From positions 8,557,501-8,621,500 of the forward strand of contig NC_059402.1 of the NCBI RefSeq assembly GCF_905220565.1: a stretch of DNA of 64,000 nucleotides. The letters are read 5' to 3'. The translations under genes were made by a program, and so were the position numbers. Below the pieces are notes generated by a model. It was not told the DNA's origin, searched no databases, and was given only the letters and a program-made list of their open reading frames with translations. This DNA is from Melitaea cinxia. Its lineage: Eukaryota > Arthropoda > Insecta > Lepidoptera > Nymphalidae. Positions 33,127 to 45,330 of this stretch are shown piece by piece (the first letter of the stretch is position 1; each line of letters opens with the position of its first letter).

Positions 33127-33560
33127 AACCGACTTCCAAAAAAGGAGCAAGTTCTCAATGTGTACCTTAGAACTTTTGACAATACGTGGACCGATTTCAA
33201 TGGTTTTTCTTTTTTATTGAAAGGTGTTGCGTGTCACGTGGTCCCATTTAAATTTAATTGAGATCTTACAAGTACTTTTCTAGTTATATCTAATAATGTG
33301 TATTTACTTAGCTATTTTCTCGTCAACCGTCGTTGTATTAAACCGCATAACGTTTCACTGGGTGTACCGATTTTGAAGACTCTTACTTTATCGAAAGCGG
33401 ATATTTGTCTTGTAGTCCCATTTAAATTTGATCGAGATCTGATGACTACTTTTTGAATAATCTTTGATAACACGTATTTACTTAATTATTTTTTCGTCTA
33501 CATACGTTGTATTATATTGTATACATACACGTTTTTTTTTTTTTTTAATTTGCGGGCAAA
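33127..33560 (+). repeat. Family X copy
   Basis: It begins AACCGACTTCCAAAAAAGGA and contains TGGTCCCATTTAAATTTAAT, GTATTAAACCGCATAACGTT and CACTGGGTGTACCGATTTTG. It ends in a poly(T) run and TTTGCGGGCAAACACAATTA, the palindromic end. Confidence 0.8.
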
Positions 33561-34383
33561 CACAATTATTACTTGTCTTTTCAACGTAAAACATTACATT
33601 TTCTATCAACAAACTAAACCTCCAATATGCACTTACAGCTATAGTGGTTGAAATTTTTTTCGTACTCTTTATATGAGATCTTAAGGATTAATGGAAGTTT
33701 TTAATAGAATTGTGATAATTCACAAATACAAGAGAATATTATAAACCTCCCTTTTTAACTAGGTTAAAATTCGGTTACTTCATTAATACACAGGTAGTTT
33801 CAGAATAGTAAGTGAGTAGTGAAACTACACCAGTTAATTCTTTTAATTTCTAAGTTACTTTTGGCTTAGAAGTAGTATTTTTTATTTCGCCTTTAGATAA
33901 AAACAAAATTTAATCATAAAATATTCCTAAACATGTTTATTATTTGTCGCTGAATTGATAAATGAATAATTTATATTACTAATAATATTTAATACTTTAT
34001 AATATATAAACTAAATAATATTTACTTTTATACATATTAATTATATTATAGTAACCAATGATTTTTTTTAAATTATATTTATAAAATGTATTCTATATTG
34101 TTAATAGATAACTCGTTACCCGTGTCCTTACGACCAGTATTTTTATGTGATACAATAAAGCCAAGTTCGTTTGAATTCATTGATACTTAATTATAATATT
34201 GATCTATCGGCAATGTACAATGAAAATGATTAATGCATAACCTTAGAGTTTCTTTACGAAAATGTTGTTACTACGTCAACGTTCACACTATGCGAACAAT
34301 TAATTATTCATTGAAACCACGAACACGCTTAAATTAAAAACAAATATTGTATCTAATTAACGAAATGATGTATTCCATACTTA

Positions 34384-34780
34384 ATGTTTAATTGGCCGTC
34401 GTTTGTACCGCTACGTGTTCGAAGCAGCCTTGGATATTCTGTCGTAAGCTTCATCGCTTGTCTTTTAAGTATTACGAAAGATCTAACAATCGCAACACAA
34501 TTAACAGATAACGTTATCGTGCCTAAAAGTGATAAAGTGAAATCTGAAAACGATAAGAGTCCGGAAGGTGTGGTTCAATGTTTGTAAATACTTTGATAAA
34601 AATCGTTTCGCGATCGATCCTTGTTCACGAAGTCGGTGGATGAACTTGAATACGGCTGGTGAACCTAAAAGTATAATTAGTAATGTTCACGCTTTAGTTA
34701 TCACTATTCCTGTTGTAATTTTAACATCTTATGGTGATAATGTCCCATTCAATTCATTAAACGAAATTAGGCCTAAGTAG
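34384..34780 (+). other. Coding-like frames of unknown nature
   Basis: Two adjacent plus-strand frames, 34384-34587 and about 34604-34780, read through complex sequence. They include SSLGYSVVSFIACLLSITKD and, in the second, HALVITIPVVILTSYGDN. The frames overlap by a few codons in different phase, as in a frameshifted gene. No family is recognised, and a degenerate retroelement is possible. Confidence 0.2.
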
Positions 34781-35029
34781 GTACTCATAGATATGGAGAA
34801 CAAAGAGTTATTTGGTATTATTAAAAGTATATAAAAGGTCTATATTAGTAGATGCTTATGAATTTGGCAGGGGGTTTCCAGCTATAAGAAAAAGAACGTC
34901 AGTGTTTGATAAAACACCTGTTGATATCATTCGCCTATTCATCTATTACTGAACACAGAACAGAATCGTTCATATTCAAAATACATTATTAGGTTCAAAA
35001 TAAAGTTTTTGAAACTTCGATAACAATCT

Positions 35030-35206
35030 ATAAATATGATGTTTGTCTGTATGTTCTTTATATAATCGTAAAGTATCCATTTGATCATGTCATGATCTTC
35101 AGCAAAGTGTTGTGTTGTGCATGACCCCACAAAGGTTTCCGAGTTGGAACGAAAAAAATAAAGAAAATAAAAATCATAGCAACGCGCCCAGGGTACAGCT
35201 AGTAAA
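35030..35206 (+). repeat. Retroposon end, inverted copy at 42124-42320
   Basis: TAAAGTATCCATTTGATCAT, TCTTCAGCAAAGTGTTGTGT, CATGACCCCACAAAGG and GCAACGCGCCCAGGGTACAG precede CTAGT. Blocks match the reverse complement of 42124-42320. Confidence 0.75.
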
Positions 35207-35384
35207 TGATAAATGTTTTACAGTACATAGTGCATTAATAAAAAATATGATTCACTTGAATACAAAAAGTTTAAAGATGTCAGTAATTTATTGTTTGAAA
35301 TTTCATATAATTATATTAATATAGGTATTCTTCTTCTTCTTTTAAATTCTAGCTTTCTCTAGGATTTTTGATATAGGTATAGGT

Positions 35385-35625
35385 GAGAAAATAAAATAAA
35401 TAAATAAATATCTTATAACATATACACACGGTTGTCTGTTCCAGTGATAAGCAACGTAATGCTTGTGTTACAGGTAACAACCGACTGCCTTTTTTAAATA
35501 TGCATAGAAATAATACATACATAAATATATAAATACAAATATTACACCCAGACTCAGGCGGGAATCGAACCCGCAACTCGAGGAACAGAAAGCAGGGCCA
35601 CTACAAACTGCGCCAACGGGCTAGT
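35385..35625 (-). repeat. tRNA-derived SINE
   Basis: On the minus strand the head has AGCCCGTTGGCGCAGTTTGT (A-box region) and GGGTTCGATTCCCGCC (B box), tRNA spacing. The body has CTGGGTGTAATATTTGTATT and GTCGGTTGTTACCTGTAACA, and the end is AT-rich (TTTATTTATTTATTTTATTT). This is the best-preserved member in the window; relatives are at 775-935 and 53045-53172. Confidence 0.85.
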
Positions 35626-35639
35626 CAATAAATCCTCGA

Positions 35640-37129
35640 AAAGTAATTAACTTCACGCGTTAAAAAATAATTTCTGGCATTTTTGGTGGTATACGTTCAC
35701 CTTTCTATATTTACTATGTAATCTATAATATTTTACTACCAAAAAATAGTTTTACCGATAAATAAGCAAAGGTATAATTTATTAATACTTGCACCTTATT
35801 GCCGAGTAACAAATAACAAATGGGGGTCAACATGTAAATGGCACTGTTGTAGATAATCGCTCGCAGATTGTACGGATGTGGTTGTTAAAGCTGCGGCTGT
35901 TACTATTTTCGTGACTATTATATTGTATTGTTTTGTAACAACACTGTTTCTCAAATAATTAGTAATGTGACTTTTTATTACGTAACACATAAATACCAGG
36001 CAGTAACGTCTTGTCACATCTTCTAGTTTATATAGAAAGAAACAACGGATTTGATTTTGAAGTATAGTTACCCATTTTATATTATTATCGTACAAAAATG
36101 TGTAATGTGTAAATATTACATCTGTATCCATTATAATAAATGCTTTGGTGATGGTATAGTTGAGGATTTTTCAGGAATTACTATAAAATTAATAAGCGTA
36201 AACCATCTTTTTTTCAAATGTAAAAAAAAATGTTAAATGGTTCACCTTTTTATGTCTGATATTATATCGTGGCCTTAATAGAGTACAATAATGTAAAAGA
36301 CAATAAAACTACACTACAATTGAAACAGTCTGTTATACAAGTCTTGACTCTAGGTTTTGTTTTAGGTCTTAAACATATATTTTTTTAATTGTTTAATTGT
36401 TGAAATAAACTGTGTAGTTTAGTTGGTGAACGTCTGGCATTTAAGGTATAGATGTTGAAATAAGCAATTAAATTGTTAAGGTTTAGTCGATTTTAGTTGT
36501 GAGGACCTGTGTGCATTTTTGTGTTAAAATAAAAATTGTAGTTATCTTGTATACATACATATGTAACTACATATGCATATATTATTTTGATATAATTGTT
36601 GTCACCAAAAATACTTACTATCAAAATATTATTAAAACATATCAGATTTAAATCAAAATTTACTCGCATACACTTAATAATGTTTAATTGCATTGTGTTG
36701 GTACGTATATACGTACGTATAGTGATAAGGGGCATTGTATTTGCAACTCGCACATAATCATTTTTCCAACACTAATAACAACGACTTTTCGCATTTCTCA
36801 ACGAGTTCCTTGACTTTTTTTATATAGCATTGTATGTTTTTACCTACAGATTACGATTTTAATTGGTCTATGTCGTTTTTACATTATTTCTGACTGAATG
36901 TTCTGAATGAATATGGTTCAAGACTTAATCTTTAATTCATCTTTCGTAACATTAAAGTTTCACTAAAATTACGTAATCTTTACTTATATATATCATATAA
37001 AATATTTTTTTAATAATTTATATTTTAATCAGTGCAACAAATACAAGATATGTAAATTGCCCACTCAAAAACGAAACGATTTAAAATAGTACTTTAAATA
37101 ATTAAAATTTAAAAAATAATGTTTTAATC
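35640..37129. other. TBL2 intron, AT-rich, nothing recognised
   Basis: Contains several biased open frames (for example 35796-36131 and 36493-36753 on the minus strand) without any recognisable family. They are read as chance. Confidence 0.5.
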
Positions 37130-37465
37130 ATCATCATCATCACTTCAGCCTATCGCAGTCCACTACTGGACATAAGCCTCCACAAGTACGTTTTAAAAAT
37201 GGCGTGAACTTATGTGTTTTGCCCATAGTCACCACGCTGGGCAGGCGGCTTGGTGACCGCAGGGCTGGTTTTGTCGCACCGAAGCCGTCGCTGCCCATCT
37301 TCGGCCTTGTATATTAAAGCCAGCAGTTGGATGGTTATCCCGCCATTGGCCGGCTTTTTAAGTTTCAAGGTGATAGTGGAATTGTTATCTCTTAGTCGTC
37401 CCTCACGACAACCACGGGAAGAGAAGGGGTGGCTACATTCTTTACTGTCGTAACCACACAGTGTT
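37130..37465 (-). repeat. LINE 3'-end copy
   Basis: Plus-strand order is ATCATCATCATCACTTCAGC, TCGCAGTCCACTACTGGACA, CACCACGCTGGGCAGGCGGC, GGTTATCCCGCCATTGGCCG and GTCGTAACCACACAGTGT. It is a nearly complete inverted copy of 10219-10545. The 67-codon plus-strand frame within it is repeat sequence. Confidence 0.85.
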
Positions 37466-38521
37466 TGTTATGTATGTATTAATGTTTTAATGCAAAATTT
37501 TTTATTTTTCTTTGAACACACGTGTTATAAAGAGTGAGTGAATTTTGTGAGATTGTGTATAATTTTGTGGAATAAATATTCTCTTATATCAACTCACCTA
37601 TTTTTAAGATGCATTGTTCTTGATGGATACAGGCTATAAAATATCGAGCTAAGATTCATACTATACAACATAACCTCAAATTTAAACAATGCATAAATCT
37701 AAATTGGTATGAAAGTAACTTTCTTCTTGACTTATTAAGCCGTTTTAGCCCAAAAATTATTTTAAAAAGTTTATTTAATTACAAAATTTTACCATCATAG
37801 AAGAAATATTGAAATAGTGTGTGTTATAAAAACCTTATTTAATATTAAAAATCAAATACGTTCTTTTTATGACAGATATTATATGAAAAGATTGCACACT
37901 ACAGTTCTGAAACCGCCTGTCGTTACGCTATGAGGCACTTGAAAGAGAATTATACTAAAAACTGTTACGTAAAGCGAAAATACACGTTTAAAAACACATT
38001 AAGTGATAGTATAAAGTTCGCAGCTCAGACAAATATTTCTTTAAAGTTAAAGAAAATATTATAAATTGTATTGTGAGTATTAATCGTAGTAATTTGCTTT
38101 CTTGGATTTAAAAAAAAAAACTATTGTAATGGGTTTTTTATATTTATTTATAACTAATAAAGTATAATATAAATAGAAAAATAGGTTAGTCAGAATTTGC
38201 TTTCATTAGTTAATCTTGTTATTTTCTAGAAATGGTCATTAAACAGCAAATACTTTTAAAAAGTATCGTCATTAAGATAAGTTTGAAAATAATTCAATTA
38301 AATTATTTCTTTATAAAAGTTCGTAATGTCTTTTTATATAGTGATTTTTATAACTCTTAATTGAGTCATACATCATTAATAGCTTTATAAAGTTCTTGGT
38401 TGTACAGATATTATCACGAAATTTAACTAAGCAAATAATTATCTAAAATACAATTTTTAACTAAATTACTCATAATTTCTAAAACTTAATTTACTATTTT
38501 CGTTATTTCGTAAAAATATAT

Positions 38522-38600
38522 CAGTCAGTCTGTTCAGCCTATTGCAGTCCATTGTTGGACATAGGCCTTCCCAAGTTCGCGCCAGATATCCCGTTTATAA
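38522..38600 (-). repeat. LINE 3'-tail fragment
   Basis: CAGTCAGTCTGTTCAGCCTA, TTGCAGTCCATTGTTGGACA and GCGCCAGATATCCCG match 6703-6835 in the same orientation. About 80 bp remain. Confidence 0.8.
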
Positions 38601-39671
38601 AGAATACTTAGTAGAACATACACGAAAGCGGGATCGTTTGAATTAAGGAATTATTTGTTTCGTAAAATTATTACTATAGAACTATTGGAAATTAATATTT
38701 TAAAAAATCATATCAAAAGTGATTAAAATAAATGTACATTCTTTATGTAAGTAAATAAGAGAAGATCTAAAGCCTTTTTTTGCTTTAATGAATTAAAATT
38801 ATACAATATATTTAAATGAACATTACTATCAACTGATTTTATCAGCGTAAAGTTTACTAATGAAAATATGAATGTATTTTTTTATTTCGTTTATATTTCT
38901 TACCAATATTTTATAAAATGTATTCGGCCATCCAAATTTATTTATTTGTATAGATCAGCTAACTCGCCGGGCGTTGCCTGTCTTGCGAACTGTGAAACAC
39001 GTGAAGTTTAAGTAATCTATGCGGTTTTTAATATTTTATAATTTTTTGTGCATTTTATATTTTTCATTCTATAAGAAGCTTCTAAGAATTGGTACATCTG
39101 TTCTCGAGTTTTGCGCTTAGCTACAGATTTAGAGATTCATTTTTATTTATCAATATATCAATTAGCCTGAAATGTAAAATATTGGTGTATTTATTTTAAA
39201 TAAAATCAATAAGTTGTGTCACAAACGTGTCATTTATTTCATGTCATGTTTTTCATACGTCGTCCCCTATTTATACTTATATAAAAAAGAAAACGTGTAC
39301 AGACGCGTTTTTGCCACAGCTTACTAAGTGTATGTATTAAAAAGTTTTGCAATTATGCACGTGTTCTTTTCCCTCAAAACTAATTTAATACTTTCATTTT
39401 TATTATCATAATTGTTGATAAATTAATGCTATTACGTTAATAAAATTATTTAAAAAGTTGTACCGTCACTGAACATCTTTAAAAACAAAATGATAGTGCG
39501 TATGACATGTTGTGAAACAACATAAATAATAAACGCGATCACAAGATTTCGCTAACAGTAGTAACGTAGAGTCGCGCTACTTTCAAGATTTTCTTGATGC
39601 GGTTCTCATGATTGTTCGAACACCAGTTCTAACTTTTTTTTTTAAACGACGTTCGTTAAAGTATATTATCA

Positions 39672-39745
39672 TTACAGCCTATACAGTCCACTGCTGGACA
39701 TAGGCCTCCACATGTTTACGCCAAAACTAACGTGAACTCATGTGT
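39672..39745 (-). repeat. LINE 3'-tail fragment
   Basis: It carries TTACAGCCTATACAGTCCAC, TGCTGGACATAGGCCTCCAC and CGTGAACTCATGTGTTGTT. It is a short inverted tail of the same family. Confidence 0.75.
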
Positions 39746-39966
39746 TGTTATTGTGTGTTAAAGTATAATGGTAAATAAATTCTGATAGTTGATTTTAATT
39801 CACTTATTATAAAATTATCTAATTATTTTTATAATTTGGATTTCATTTTTGCGGTTACGACGTACAGCAGAGACTTGACATTAATTTAACGTTATGATTA
39901 AAGAAATATCTAACAATAAGAGTTTTTATTTTATATAACAAAGCGGTATCTTTTTTTATTCACTAT

Positions 39967-40512
39967 AATTGTGTTTGCTCGCAAACGAAAAAAAACCGAC
40001 TTCAATTACATCGACGAGTAATACAACGTAGATCGACGAAAAAATAGTCAAGTAACTACGCGTTATCAAAGATTACTCAAAAAGTAGTTATCAGATCTCA
40101 ATAAAATTTATATGTGACCACATGACAAACATCAGCTTTCGATTAAATTAAAAATTATTAAAATCGGTACACCCAGTAAAAAGTTATTGCGGATTTTCAA
40201 GAGTTTCCCTTGATTTTTCTGGGATCCCATCATCAGATCCTGGTTTCTTTATCATGGTACTAAACTAGGGATATCTCCTTTCTAACAAAAAAAGAATTAT
40301 CAAAATCGGTACATCCAGTAGAAAGTTATGCAATACAACGTAGGTCGACGAAAAAAGCGTCAAGTAAAAACGCATTATTAGATATAGCTCGAAAAGTAGT
40401 TGTTAGATCTCACATAAATTTAAATGGGACCAATTGAGACACACCACCTTTCGATTAAAAAAAATACATAAAAAAAATACAGTCAACCTCCTCCTTTTTT
40501 GGAAGTCGGTTA
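39967..40512 (-). repeat. Family X, near full-length copy
   Basis: It runs from ATTGTGTTTGCTCGCAAACG to TTTTTTGGAAGTCGGTTAAA. Two internal sections each carry an ATCGGTACA-CCAGTA phrase and a CGACGAAAAAA phrase, so the repeat contains an internal duplicated pattern also seen at 55139-55748. No coding content is visible. Confidence 0.85.
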
Positions 40513-41305
40513 AAAATAACGGCAAATATAGTCGACAAAATAATTTTTAAAGTTTTGCGATTCGATATCTAGTATATTTTCAATTACATATCAAAATAAC
40601 ATTTCCGACCTATATCTTCACTAGAGTCTGTTTGCGTCATCCAGGTCACGACTTAGAACATTAACGTTGAGATAAACGCTCTATCCATCGCAACCTAAAT
40701 ATATAACAACAATGGGGGCCGATGTACTGACAGACATTAATAATAGTAGTGGCAATTAATAATTCATTGTAAGTTTACTTTTAATGGGGTCATAACATGA
40801 TACCGCTATGTTTTCCGGATTAAGATAATACATGTGTGATTATGATTAAAAACATTACGAGTCAAATACAGAATTCCGAAAACCCGAATTATAAATGTGG
40901 AGAGTTAAGTAAAGTGTTCCTTTAAATAACAATAAAATATGCTTAGTATATTTTTTGTCTAGATTTTTAAGAACTAAAGCCAAATGACTAAGTACTTTCC
41001 ATTTTAAGACGGTCGAAGGATTAATCAATATCTTTATTATTATTTTTTAATCTAAAATGACAAAATAAGGCATTAACCTTCAAGGTTTATTGAAAACACC
41101 TAACTGTATGCAGACTGTAAATACACAAAAGAATTAGGTACTTCCTCTATTAGTTCCGTAATGTGTTTCTTTCTTTTTACTTTTCATTGTCTACTCTCAT
41201 TAATAAAGTATTTTAAATTTTTCTCTAACAAAAAATTTTCGTTATTAATTAAAATTACCCAACAAAAATATCTCTAGTTTTTCGGTTTGCGTTTTTAAAT
41301 TTCGT
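40513..41305. other. TBL2 intron, AT-rich, nothing recognised
   Basis: No coding or repeat signal was recognised. Confidence 0.5.
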
Positions 41306-41405
41306 CATGTAATGCTCGTGACCTGTGTGTGGAGTGAAGAGTGCCGACAAGCCGTCAGGACAGCCATTACGCTCGTTATCACTGTTACGACCTTCCCCTG
41401 GAACA

Positions 41406-41558
41406 ATGGCCGTATTGTATCTACCTACCGACTACCGTACCTTGTATTGTGTAGATATACGCTCGGATCGTCGCACGCGCAGCCTCGAGTACATATTTTT
41501 AGCTACAGGAAGGTTCGATGGTCATATTTCCTCGAGAGTGTGCCTACATAAAACATGA
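41406..41558 (+). CDS. Candidate 50-residue small ORF in a GC-rich intronic island
   Basis: ATG 41406 lies in a good context (GAACAATGG) and opens 50 codons to TGA at 41556-41558. The peptide is arginine-rich (IRSDRRTRSLEYIFLATGRF), has no hydrophobic segment or signal peptide, and resembles no family I know. The surrounding 41310-41560 is clearly GC-richer than the flanks, and a second frame across it is also open. It lies within the 20.6-kb TBL2 intron, on the TBL2 strand. It could be a small nested gene, an alternative TBL2 first exon, a regulatory element or a repeat relic. No splice site of quality adjoins it. Confidence 0.22.
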   Translation: MAVLYLPTDYRTLYCVDIRSDRRTRSLEYIFLATGRFDGHISSRVCLHKT

Positions 41559-42123
41559 TGTTTGTTAAAAGGACTTCATATGTAGCAGTCATTCTGCATT
41601 TTAATGTAATCTCAGCAAAATGTATTTGTATTGTTGAGTTTAATTAAATAAACGTGATTTACATTTCGTGTACATATGTTAATTATATGGCATATACAAA
41701 TTCTTAGAATTTTGAAACAAACTACTAGATTTTAATAATAGTTTCATGATTTGAATAAGCGTGAAACTGACGATACAATTTTTACTTAAACTTAAACATA
41801 ACAGTATTTTGAATCAAAATAATACATTAGTTAGATTTCTTAGACATTTTTATTATTTTTATTGAGGTAGGGTGCAGTAGAAAACAATTTGCTCACTAAA
41901 ATGTCTCAAACAAACATACATAACAATTACAACAAATAAGGAGTATTATGCAGGCATACAGTATTATGTCACCTACATTCAGAAGCACGATAGCTTATGT
42001 TAAATCTATCCATTTTTTATAAGAATTGATAAATCATAACGTTACTACACTGGACAGCAAAGAAAAAGGGTCGGTTAGGAAATCTTCAATATCTTCAATA
42101 GTACTTGACCTTTGTTTTATTAA

Positions 42124-42320
42124 ATAACTAGCTGTGTGTACCCTGTGCGCGTTGCTACGCATTTTATAATTTTTTTTATTAATTTTTTGTCGTACCAACT
42201 CAGAAACCTTTGTGGACTCATGCACAACACTTTGCTGAAGATCATGACACGATCAAATGCATAATTTACGATTCTCTAAAGACATACAGACAAACATTCA
42301 TTTATATATATATAGGATAT
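42124..42320 (-). repeat. Retroposon end, inverted copy of 35030-35206
   Basis: AACTAGCTGTGTGTACCCTG, GCGCGTTGCTACGC, AACCTTTGTGGACTCATGCA and ACACTTTGCTGAAGATCATG, then a short (TA)n. The order is reversed and complementary to 35030-35206. Confidence 0.75.
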
Positions 42321-42574
42321 AGGAGACTAAATTAAAGGATATTTAATGCCACATAAAATAATATATAAAACGTTTTTACTTCTATTTGATTATTGTATAA
42401 AAAACCGTAAATGCAGAATAATGATCGTTTTTTAATTTAATACCGAAAAACTAAAATCAATTTTTCGCGTTTGTTTTAATTTTTTTAATTAAAAAGTTTC
42501 AAGTATGGTGTCTCTGCCTTATAAATTATATTATTCTGAAGCTATAACGATATCGTTAACCTCTAAAGAATTTA

Positions 42575-43170
42575 CCAGGATCCTGAACAATGATTGAAGA
42601 TGGGAACTTTCAGCGAAATACAGTGAGAACTATTGGTGTAACTCTTTCTATATTTCAGCGAGTACTCCAGCGTTTTCATCAAACTAGATCCAATCTTCGA
42701 AGAATAATAAATTCTCTTCGAAGAAAAATAAAGAATAAGGAATAGGCCGAACAAGGCCACTACGGTGCAGGAGAATCGCTATATGGTGTCAACAATTTTG
42801 AAAAAAAAAAAACGTTTTCTTACGACTGTTACGGCAGCAAATAAACATCATTTACGAGCTGGAATCTGAGTACGGATACAGTAAGATGGTGTCTGGGTGA
42901 AGCAAATTTAGAAATACACCACAAAAAGTTAAATTGGGTCGTGGTAGAGAACCTGAGAATTGGACTTTGAATAACTAGTCAAGAGTTATTTTTTCAGACG
43001 ACTCTAGAGACTGTTAATACAAACACAACGGGAGGAAAAGATTCTACAGAAGACCGGGAGAGCGCTATAATCAAGCCCGTATACAAGAATTAGTACCATA
43101 CGGCGGATGTTCTGTACACGCGTGGGTTGGGATTTCTTCCGAAAGCCGCGCTGAACTTTAACTGCAGAAA
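42575..43170 (+). pseudogene. Tc1-family transposase relic, 5' portion
   Basis: Broken plus-strand frames match Tc1-type transposase in order. FQRVLQRFHQTRSNLRR is the DNA-binding region. The NWTLNN-SRVIFSDDSRD block contains the second catalytic Asp region. KRFYRRPGERYNQARIQELV and SVHAWVGISSESRAEL come just before the mariner insertion. Several stops and frameshifts are present, so it is dead. The C-terminus resumes at about 43545 after the mariner. Confidence 0.8.
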
Positions 43171-43172
43171 TA

Positions 43173-43543
43173 TTAGGTCTTTACCTATGAAATTGCCGTT
43201 TCGTGGTCCTGGCTATTTCAAAACTAAAAAAAAATCGCTAATAACTCGAATTTCAAATTATTTTTATTTTAAACATATAGAATTCTTTATTTATAATTAG
43301 TCATTTGTTTAATGGATAGCGTTCTGTTTACATCGCTAATCATTAAACATTACATGTTAAAAATTCAAATGATTAAAAAGTATGAGTTCCGTCGTGGTAG
43401 CAAAGCGGCAGAAGCGGCACGTAACATCAACGACATTTACGGTGCGAACACTACTAACGATCGTACCACCCATTATTGGTTTGCTCGCTTTCGTTTCGGA
43501 AATTTTGACCTAAGAAATGAACCACGTGGTCGGCCGAAATGAC
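43173..43543 (+). mobile_element. Truncated mariner nested in the Tc1 relic
   Basis: It begins TTAGGTCTTTACCTATGAAA, a mariner terminal repeat of a type I know from insects, preceded by TA (43171-43172) as expected for its target. After about 140 bp of leader, ATG 43312 opens 76 codons to TGA at 43540. They encode the helix-turn-helix N-terminus: KYEFRRGSKAAEAARNIND, a TTNDRTTHYWFARFRFGNFD block and EPRGRPK. The catalytic domain and right terminal repeat are missing; Tc1 sequence follows directly. The deletion probably removed the rest. Confidence 0.8.
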
Positions 43544-43544
43544 T

Positions 43545-43760
43545 ACATTAGTCCATTTTTACATGGGCGAGAATGAGAGTTTTTATCTCTCACAATGCAT
43601 ATAAAGATACAGATAGTATTTGCCCATTTTCAAGGAGTCGGTATCACACACATGAAGTGGCCAGCGCGCAGCCCCGACTTTAACTCCATTGAACATGCGA
43701 ACATGGGATGAGCTGGAACGACGTGTAACTTCAGTGAAATCTTTTTTAGGTTTTTCAAAA
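43545..43760 (+). pseudogene. Tc1-family transposase relic, C-terminal portion
   Basis: A plus-strand frame reads GVGITHMKWPARSPDFNSIE, the conserved Tc1 block (W-P-A-R-S-P-D-L-N-P-I-E) that carries the last catalytic acid. A frameshift and stop follow at the W-D-E-L block (GGATGAGCTGGAACGACG). It continues the relic at 42575-43170 across the mariner. Confidence 0.8.
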
Positions 43761-43770
43761 TATTTATATA

Positions 43771-43932
43771 GGTTGAAATACACAAGCCGAAGATGGGCAG
43801 CAGCGTCTTCAGTGCGACAAAGCCAGCCCTGCAGTCACCAACCCGCCTGCCCAGCGTGGTGACTATGGCGATAACTTGTGGAGGCCGATGTCCAGCAGTG
43901 GACTGTATTAGGCTGAAGTGATGATGATGATA
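43771..43932 (+). repeat. LINE 3'-tail fragment
   Basis: GAAATACACAAGCCGAAGAT, CCAACCCGCCTGCCCAGCGT and CCAGCAGTGGACTGTATTAG, then the GATGATGATGAT tail. Same family as 10219-10545, joined directly to the Tc1 relic. Confidence 0.85.
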
Positions 43933-45330
43933 TAGATTGATGACGCAGAGGCGTGCATATGCCTTTTAAAAGGATGAATACCTAATATACCTAATATGCT
44001 AAAAATGAACAATAGTTTCAATGTTTTAACACCTTTCCGTCTGTGACCGGACAATTTAAATTGCGTCTCGAGATGTAAATTTATATTGTAATGCTTACGT
44101 TCATGGTGTAAATTTGTATCGTGGTAATTGCAAAAAATGTAATTCTCGTGGTTCCTAAACGAAAAGTATATAAACATCGTCGAATTTAAAACGCTACGAC
44201 GTGCCTCAGTCTGGCACGTTTCCAACAAAACGCTATATTATTCACAATTAAGTTTATTTGCATTTTTGTCTAAATTTTGAATAATTTTATTAGTTTCGGG
44301 TTCACACACCTAACGCCATTGCAAAAAGATTGAATAAATTATTCGATCGAGAACTTAGGTATTTTGTTTGTCGCAGAGTGCATTACCCTCTGATCTCGAT
44401 GCTAATCTGAACCGAGGCAATGTCGTCACGACCGCGTGTTTACATAGAAATGAGTCTCGACAAACGTGATTTTTACTTATTTTCGCTACATATCGGTCTG
44501 TGATATTATTATTTCTAATCTGTTTTGAAAGAAGCTATTGTATGTAAACATTATTAAATTTTATTATTATTATCATTATTATGTAACATTATTTATACGT
44601 AAGTCTTAAAAATTTATTGTCAATAACTACTTTTTTCATTGTATAGGTACATTGTATGTACTACATATCTCTTAACTGTGAGACAAGTTCAGTTAAGTAG
44701 TTAAATCATTTTATTGGTTGAAAACATTTTAACATGCATATTTTACTATGAGTAATCACTATTGCTCGTAAATGTTTCACTACTAGGTAAAGAACTCCTT
44801 TTATTCGGGAAAATGTAGGAGATCGGTGGTCTGTCTCATCAATACAAATATATTTCTGCTATGATAAGCAGGTTTCTTACTTCAACTTATTATGGTTATT
44901 AGAGATCGGAAAAAATAGTGCTATTTAATACAATCTATCTAAAAATATTTTAAGTTTAGTGAGCTTTTTATCGTTTAAATATCTTTTTGCAATTTTAAAG
45001 GTCAAAGAACTTTTTAAGATTAATATTATATTATAAAGAAATAAAGTACTACCGCTATTTTGATATCTGCTAAACAGGATGATAAATGTATGCTGTTATG
45101 AATTTTTATAAATAATTTTGAGATTAACAAATCATGTTTTATTACAAATAATGCAAGAGTAGTAAGTTATCCAGAACGATAAAATAAAAATCCGATTTTC
45201 TGACGAAACTATATTCATGCTTTGTAATAATATACCTACTCTATAATCTAATAATATACTGATAGAAAAAGTAAATTGTATTTCGTCTTATCTTTATAAT
45301 ATTAACATAATTTTATTTACATTTTTCCAG
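43933..45330. other. TBL2 intron up to the next exon, nothing recognised
   Basis: AT-rich sequence ending in the polypyrimidine tract ACATTTTTCCAG before 45331. The 106-codon frame at 43908-44228 (-) has no family resemblance. Confidence 0.5.

Noticed and set aside
35550..35625. Functional tRNA gene on the minus strand
   Set aside because: A and B boxes are present, but the sequence continues into a SINE body and the stems do not pair fully.
35796..36131. 111-codon minus-strand frame
   Set aside because: No domain, biased composition, no splice signals, inside an intron.
43908..44228. 106-codon minus-strand frame
   Set aside because: No recognisable family; starts in a LINE tail on the other strand.
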